Assembly (NCBI GenBank): GCA_902766875.1
Contig: CACXFI010000075.1
Span: forward strand, 1 to 9,201
Length of the DNA: 9,201 nt
Origin: an uncultured Erysipelotrichaceae bacterium
GTDB taxonomy: Bacteria > Bacillota_I > Bacilli_A > RF39 > UBA660
Reading direction: 5' to 3'
Below the pieces are notes generated by a model. The model was not told the origin of the DNA, searched no databases, and saw only the letters and a program-made list of their open reading frames with translations. Positions 6,531 through 9,201 of this stretch are shown here, piece after piece (position 1 is the first letter of the stretch; every line of letters begins with the position of its first letter). Both the position numbers and the translations under genes were made by a program.

Positions 6531-6986
6531 CTAAAAGCTTTCATTTTTATTTTTGATGTTTTTACATCTATCATTATTTTCTGTAGTTACGCTATATGAT
6601 ACATTGTAATTTGCATCTGTTGTTCTAACAATTGTTATTTTACATGTTCCTATATTATTTTTATTGCTATCTAATACTACTATATTACCACTATCATCAG
6701 TAACTGAATTTAGAAATCCATTATTTGCTATAGTTTGAATTGTGGTATTTATAGTTGCTGTATTTGCCTCTAAAGTAATTGAACATGATAAAGTACTTAC
6801 TCCACTAGTACACTCATCGATATATTGCTTAGATGCTGTTTTAATATTCTCCCAAAGTATTTTATCTGATGCTTTACGAGATGATTCTATATAACTACTG
6901 ACTGCGTATGTTCCTATTGTTGATACAATAGCTAGTAATAAAACAATAGCTAGTAATTCTATTAATGTAAAACCTTTATTATTCAT
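6531..6986 (-). CDS. Type IV pilin-like (pseudopilin) protein
   Basis: The product is 151 residues. A 5-residue leader ending K-G is followed by F-T-L-I-E-L-L and a hydrophobic helix to about residue 29. This is the class III prepilin signal, cut between Gly5 and Phe6, with the conserved Glu at mature position 5. The globular part is rich in Thr, Asn and Ser and carries four Cys (59, 68, 115, 141), which could form two disulfides outside the cell. No assembly ATPase, prepilin peptidase or other pilus gene is in the window, so export and assembly would rely on genes elsewhere (a ComG-type system is the usual candidate). GGTGAT serves as ribosome-binding site, and a promoter lies 15 bases before the start. 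It is the first gene of the operon with the PF00882-like gene and ung. ComGC is less likely given the four Cys and the context. Confidence 0.85.
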   Translation of the reverse strand: MNNKGFTLIELLAIVLLLAIVSTIGTYAVSSYIESSRKASDKILWENIKTASKQYIDECTSGVSTLSCSITLEANTATINTTIQTIANNGFLNSVTDDSGNIVVLDSNKNNIGTCKITIVRTTDANYNVSYSVTTENNDRCKNIKNKNESF

Positions 6987-7001
6987 ATAATCACCATAAT
7001 A

Positions 7002-7030
7002 AGTATATAATAAAACTAACTATATTTCAA
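7002..7030 (-). promoter_or_regulatory. Sigma-A-type promoter of the pilin-ung operon
   Basis: On the minus strand TTGAAA (7030-7025) and TATACT (7007-7002) are exactly 17 bp apart. The -35 lies in the loop of the sigG-ylmC terminator, so the end of one unit and the start of the next are superimposed. The predicted start is near 6996, at the GGTGAT ribosome-binding site, giving a leader of about 10 bases. Confidence 0.65.
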
Positions 7031-7039
7031 GTTAGTTTT
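7012..7039 (-). terminator. Intrinsic terminator of sigG-ylmC
   Basis: AAAACTAACT (minus strand, 7039-7030) pairs with AGTTAGTTTT (7021-7012) around an 8-nt loop, and the 3' arm runs into TTTTATTATAT. The ylmC stop codon (7034-7032) lies inside the 5' arm. The stem has only three G-C pairs, so read-through into the pilin gene is possible. Confidence 0.65.
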
Positions 7040-7271
7040 TTCTATTTGGATTTATTAGAATAGTATCATCTCCAATTTTCACTATTTTATCCCAATAAAT
7101 AGTTATTTCATCTTTAATTCCTCTTAATATTTTTTTACCATTTCTTCTTTCTTCTAATATTAATCTTTCTATAGTGCCATCATTATTTATAGATGCATCA
7201 ATAATATTACCTACTCTTTTACCTGTACTTATATCTATTATTTCTTTATTTTGTAATTCTGATAATCTCAA
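7032..7271 (-). CDS. ylmC: YlmC/YmxH-family sporulation protein (PRC-barrel)
   Basis: The product is 79 residues. Starting at TTG (7271) it reads MRLSELQNKEIIDISTGKRV, followed by G-N-I-I-D-A, the usual opening of the YlmC/YmxH family: a single small beta-barrel of PRC type with a G-K-R-x-G-x-I turn. The end, IYWDKIVKIGDDTILI, is the family's closing W-x-x-I-x-x-I-G-x-D-x-I-L-V motif. An ATG four codons upstream would place GGTGAT inside the gene. That site is a good match to the ribosomal anti-SD and lies 4 bases before TTG, so TTG is preferred. It follows sigG by 21 bases and shares its transcript. Family members are associated with sporulation, but the biochemical role is not established. 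In B. subtilis, as I recall, ylmC also lies just beyond sigG. Confidence 0.9.
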   Translation of the reverse strand: MRLSELQNKEIIDISTGKRVGNIIDASINNDGTIERLILEERRNGKKILRGIKDEITIYWDKIVKIGDDTILINPNRKN

Positions 7272-7292
7272 AATAATCACCATTATATTATA

Positions 7293-8066
7293 TTATTTTA
7301 CTCTCTTTTTTATGTTATTTATAGCTCCTTTTTCTATTCTTGATATTTGAGCTTGAGATATACCTAATTCTTCTGCTATTTCCATTTGTGTTTTACCTAT
7401 TAAATATCTTTCTTTTAATATATATTTTTCTCTATCTTTTAGATTATTCAGAGCCTTTTCTATAGCTAATTTGCTTTCTAAATCATAGTCATCTTCTTTA
7501 TTAGCTATTTGATCATATAAATAAATAGTATCTCCTCCATCATTATAGATAGGTTCATACATACTTACTGGTTCTTTTAATGATTCTAGAGCATTTACTA
7601 CTTCATATTCGGTTATTCCTAATATATCTGCTATTTCTTTATTGGTTGGTTCTTTTCCATCAATTGTTACTAGTTCATCTTTTAATTTTAATGATTTATA
7701 GGCTATATCCTTAATACTTCTACTTATTCGTAATGAATTATTATCTCTTAGATATCTTTTTATTTCTCCTAATATTAGAGGACATGCATATGTACTTAGT
7801 TTTACATCAAATGATGTATCAAAGTTATCTATAGCTTTAACTAAGCCTACACATCCTACTTGAAATAAATCGTCTAAATTATCTACTCTTCCAGAAAAAT
7901 TTTTTAAAATACTTAAAACTAATTTTAAATTACCATTTATTAACTCTTCTCTAGCTTTAGCATCTCCATTTTTCATTTTCTTAAATAATTCTTTTGCTTC
8001 ACTATCTTTTAATACTTTAATATTCGCAGTATCCACGCCACATATATCTACTTTATGACGTGCCAT
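7293..8066 (-). CDS. sigG: Forespore RNA polymerase sigma factor SigG
   Basis: The product is 257 residues, close to B. subtilis SigG at 260. It directs late transcription in the forespore. The N-terminus reads HKVDICGVDT, a SigG hallmark. Region 2 holds DDLFQVGCVGLVKAIDNFD (about 65-83) and STYACPLILGEIKRYLRDNN (91-110). Region 3 includes a conserved EPIYNDGGD (171-179). Region 4 ends in the helix-turn-helix KTQMEIAEELGISQAQISRI (225-244). Asn44 in INGNL corresponds to B. subtilis Asn45, a residue linked to inhibition by the anti-sigma factor CsfB/Gin. ATG at 8066 is chosen because AAAGGAGA lies 8 bases upstream and the product then starts MARHKVDICG. An upstream in-frame ATG overlaps that site. 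Translation is probably controlled by the leader hairpin. The usual upstream genes spoIIGA and sigE are absent here. Confidence 0.96.
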   Translation of the reverse strand: MARHKVDICGVDTANIKVLKDSEAKELFKKMKNGDAKAREELINGNLKLVLSILKNFSGRVDNLDDLFQVGCVGLVKAIDNFDTSFDVKLSTYACPLILGEIKRYLRDNNSLRISRSIKDIAYKSLKLKDELVTIDGKEPTNKEIADILGITEYEVVNALESLKEPVSMYEPIYNDGGDTIYLYDQIANKEDDYDLESKLAIEKALNNLKDREKYILKERYLIGKTQMEIAEELGISQAQISRIEKGAINNIKKRVK

Positions 8067-8068
8067 AT

Positions 8069-8112
8069 AAAAATCTCCTTTCATATCTGTTATGATACAA
8101 AAAGAGATTTTT
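8069..8112 (-). promoter_or_regulatory. Leader hairpin sequestering the sigG ribosome-binding site
   Basis: On the minus strand AAAAATCTCTTTTT (8112-8099) pairs with GAAAGGAGATTTTT (8082-8069), counting two G-U pairs. The helix continues through G8098-U8083 and TATC/GATA (8097-8094 with 8087-8084), closing on the loop ATAACA (8093-8088). That gives 19 uninterrupted pairs, three of them G-U. The whole ribosome-binding site of sigG (AAAGGAG, 8081-8075) lies in the right arm, and the start codon is 2 bases past the stem. Because the 3' arm ends in five T, the element could also terminate transcription from the upstream genes. The fold was made by hand, without energies. Confidence 0.75.
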
Positions 8113-8117
8113 TATAC
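8088..8117 (-). promoter_or_regulatory. Candidate sigma-G-type promoter of sigG
   Basis: On the minus strand GTATA (8117-8113), an 18-bp spacer and CATAACA (8094-8088) match the forespore sigma-G pattern GYATR-N18-CATNNTA at all but one defined position (C for T at the sixth base of the -10). The predicted start falls near 8083-8080, inside the right arm of the hairpin, so this transcript would lack the left arm. It would give SigG positive autoregulation. No equally good sigma-F site was found. Confidence 0.5.
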
Positions 8118-8118
8118 A

Positions 8119-8559
8119 TTATATAATTTCTTTAACTTTATCTAGATTTAAATCTAATATATTAGGACTAGAAATTAATAACTTTTTAATATCCTCTTTA
8201 GAAGATACTTTACTACTAATATAATCTATAATTTCTTTAAATTTATTATAATTAATAGTATAAAGATTAGGATAACTAATAATTAAATCATGTAAAGTCA
8301 TATAATCAAATGATAAACTATCTAAAATATTTTCGATATTCTCTATTTGTTCATTATTTACATATAACATATTAGTATTCTTACATATCAATTCAATTAT
8401 TTCTTCTTCATTTAAATATTTATCTTCTAAAAATTTTATATTCTTTCTAACAGTACTAATATCTATATCATTAGTCTTTTTATCATTTACCTCTATCTTA
8501 TTAATATCTATAGCTGTAAATCCATAATCATGTAAATAATTAAATACTTCTTCTTTCAT
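8119..8559 (-). CDS. mTERF-like helical-repeat protein
   Basis: The product is 146 residues. Three consecutive helical units, each roughly 30-37 residues, are visible: about 49-85 (NEEEIIELICKNTNMLYVNN), 86-120 (TLHDLIISYPNLYTINYNKF) and 121-146 (KEDIKKLLISSPNILDLNLD). The pattern L-x-x-L-I/L-x-x-x-P-x-L/I-x-x-x-N-x-x-K/L resembles the mTERF motif, with its Pro in units two and three. In mitochondria and plastids such solenoids bind nucleic acid. The bacterial role is unknown, and the assignment is by eye. The last unit stops abruptly after one helix, so the C-terminus could be shortened. ATG at 8559 lies one base past the stop of the upstream gene and has GGAAGAG upstream. An extension to 8604 would overlap the upstream gene. 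The stop is directly before the sigG leader hairpin. Confidence 0.6.
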   Translation of the reverse strand: MKEEVFNYLHDYGFTAIDINKIEVNDKKTNDIDISTVRKNIKFLEDKYLNEEEIIELICKNTNMLYVNNEQIENIENILDSLSFDYMTLHDLIISYPNLYTINYNKFKEIIDYISSKVSSKEDIKKLLISSPNILDLNLDKVKEII

Positions 8560-8560
8560 A

Positions 8561-9201
8561 TTAAGCAGCTCTTCCTTTCCTACTATTATTCTTAATAGAT
8601 TCATTGATCTTTATATAATCACTAACATTATTTTCATAAGCCTTCCTCATAATATTATCATAAATACCAAGCAATATCTCATTATTAGATTCATATAAAT
8701 ATCTTAATTGTCTTTCATTTAGATTAGAATTAAAAACATTTTTATCTTTTAACTTTGTTTGTATCATGCTTCTAAATTTACCTAATTTCTTCTCTTTCTC
8801 ATCTGATGATTCTGTACTAGGTAATCTTTTATTAGTCATAACAAAGTCTATAAAACTATTAAATGTATGAGTATTATCATTAGGATTAAAATATATATAT
8901 TCTTGATATTCTTTATCTAATTCTAACTGTTTTTCGATGCTGGCATTTTTATATCTTTCTTGATATTCTTCTATTTTACTTTTCATTTTTTCATCTATAT
9001 AGGGAATATCTATTTTATAGGTTACAGCTTGATTTAAAATATTTTTGTATATTTCTCTTAATAAAGCATTATCTGAATCATGTAAATATCTTAATTGTCT
9101 TTCGCTTAAATTAGAGCTGAAAGCATTTCTACCTTTTACCCTTGTTTGTATACTGTTTCTAAACCTACCTAATTTCTTCTCTTTTTCATTTTCTGATCTC
9201 C
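8561..9201 (-). CDS. Protein with helicase-associated-like repeats (5' end outside the window)
   Basis: The frame is open from the right edge of the window to TAA at 8563-8561, giving 212 visible residues. The start is missing; an internal ATG at 8986 has no ribosome-binding site. A segment of about 54 residues occurs twice, at 2-55 and 131-184 of the visible part. The copies share 33 of 54 positions by hand count, with core EKEKKLG-x-F-R-x-x-IQT-x-x-K and ERQLRYL. Before the second copy, FIDFVMTNKRLPSTES precedes it, giving the pattern F-x-x-F-x-x-x-N-x-R-x-P-S-x(n)-E-K-x-L-G seen in helicase-associated-domain-like repeats, but with Phe where Trp is common. The spacing is 129 residues (387 bp), and the DNA copies are also similar. 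Function is unknown; such repeats often accompany nucleic-acid enzymes, but no catalytic domain is visible here. Confidence 0.7.
   Translation of the reverse strand, partial: RSENEKEKKLGRFRNSIQTRVKGRNAFSSNLSERQLRYLHDSDNALLREIYKNILNQAVTYKIDIPYIDEKMKSKIEEYQERYKNASIEKQLELDKEYQEYIYFNPNDNTHTFNSFIDFVMTNKRLPSTESSDEKEKKLGKFRSMIQTKLKDKNVFNSNLNERQLRYLYESNNEILLGIYDNIMRKAYENNVSDYIKINESIKNNSRKGRAA

Noticed and set aside
8069..8112. The sigG leader hairpin as simply a terminator for the upstream genes
   Set aside because: It may contribute, since the 3' arm ends in T5. But a terminator alone would not explain why the ribosome-binding site lies wholly in the stem or why a forespore-type promoter is nested there. 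Dual function is kept as an option.
8986..8986. Start codon of the helicase-associated-like gene at the ATG at 8986
   Set aside because: No ribosome-binding site precedes it, and the frame is open through the right edge with a homologous repeat copy upstream, so the gene is longer.
1..9201. CRISPR array, insertion sequence, prophage or plasmid origin
   Set aside because: No regularly spaced short repeats, transposase motifs, terminal inverted repeats or phage structural genes were seen on either strand.

Overview
The window is very AT-rich, and its tightly packed genes use the standard code: TGG for Trp, with TGA as a stop at the end of fmt. The forespore sigma factor gene sigG, a YlmC/YmxH-type gene and the spore-coat gene gerQ point to an endospore-forming low-GC Bacillota. 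Divergent, short family members and lineage-specific hypothetical genes suggest an uncultured, probably host-associated member of the Bacilli. That last step is inference; nothing in the window names the species.

Layout from left to right. (1) 14-1883, minus: a Q/N-rich, single-pass membrane protein followed by a zinc-ribbon gene that looks broken (start codon, one Cys and reading frame all damaged), closed by a hairpin terminator. (2) About 1890-2366 has no intact gene. It holds paired 10-bp repeats next to the membrane-protein gene, two possible plus-strand coding relics and the tRNA terminator. (3) 2367-2506, minus: tRNA-Ser(GCU) with its own promoter and terminator. (4) 2519-4246, minus: promoter, fmt, an overlapping membrane-protein gene and a hairpin. 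(5) 4300-5211, plus: gerQ and then a LemA-family gene with its own promoter. (6) 5210-7030, minus: a three-gene operon of a type IV pilin-like protein, a PF00882-like protein and ung. It has a clear promoter and ends in a hairpin shared with the converging lemA. (7) 7012-8117, minus: sigG-ylmC with a terminator. (8) 8119-9201, minus: two adjacent uncharacterised genes, an mTERF-like repeat protein and a protein with helicase-associated-like repeats that runs off the right edge.

The genes belong to three themes: sporulation (sigG, ylmC, gerQ), housekeeping (fmt, ung, tRNA-Ser) and cell-surface or unknown proteins. gerQ and ung lie about 640 bp apart, recalling their shared neighbourhood in Bacillus subtilis.

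The most interesting signal is the leader of sigG. A hand-folded helix of about 19 bp, including three G-U pairs, buries the whole ribosome-binding site in any RNA that reads in from the upstream genes. A sigma-G-like promoter (GTATA, 18 bp, CATAACA) sits on the same bases, and its predicted start lies in the right arm. RNA made from it would lack the left arm and have a free ribosome-binding site. This would make sigG translatable mainly from its own promoter.
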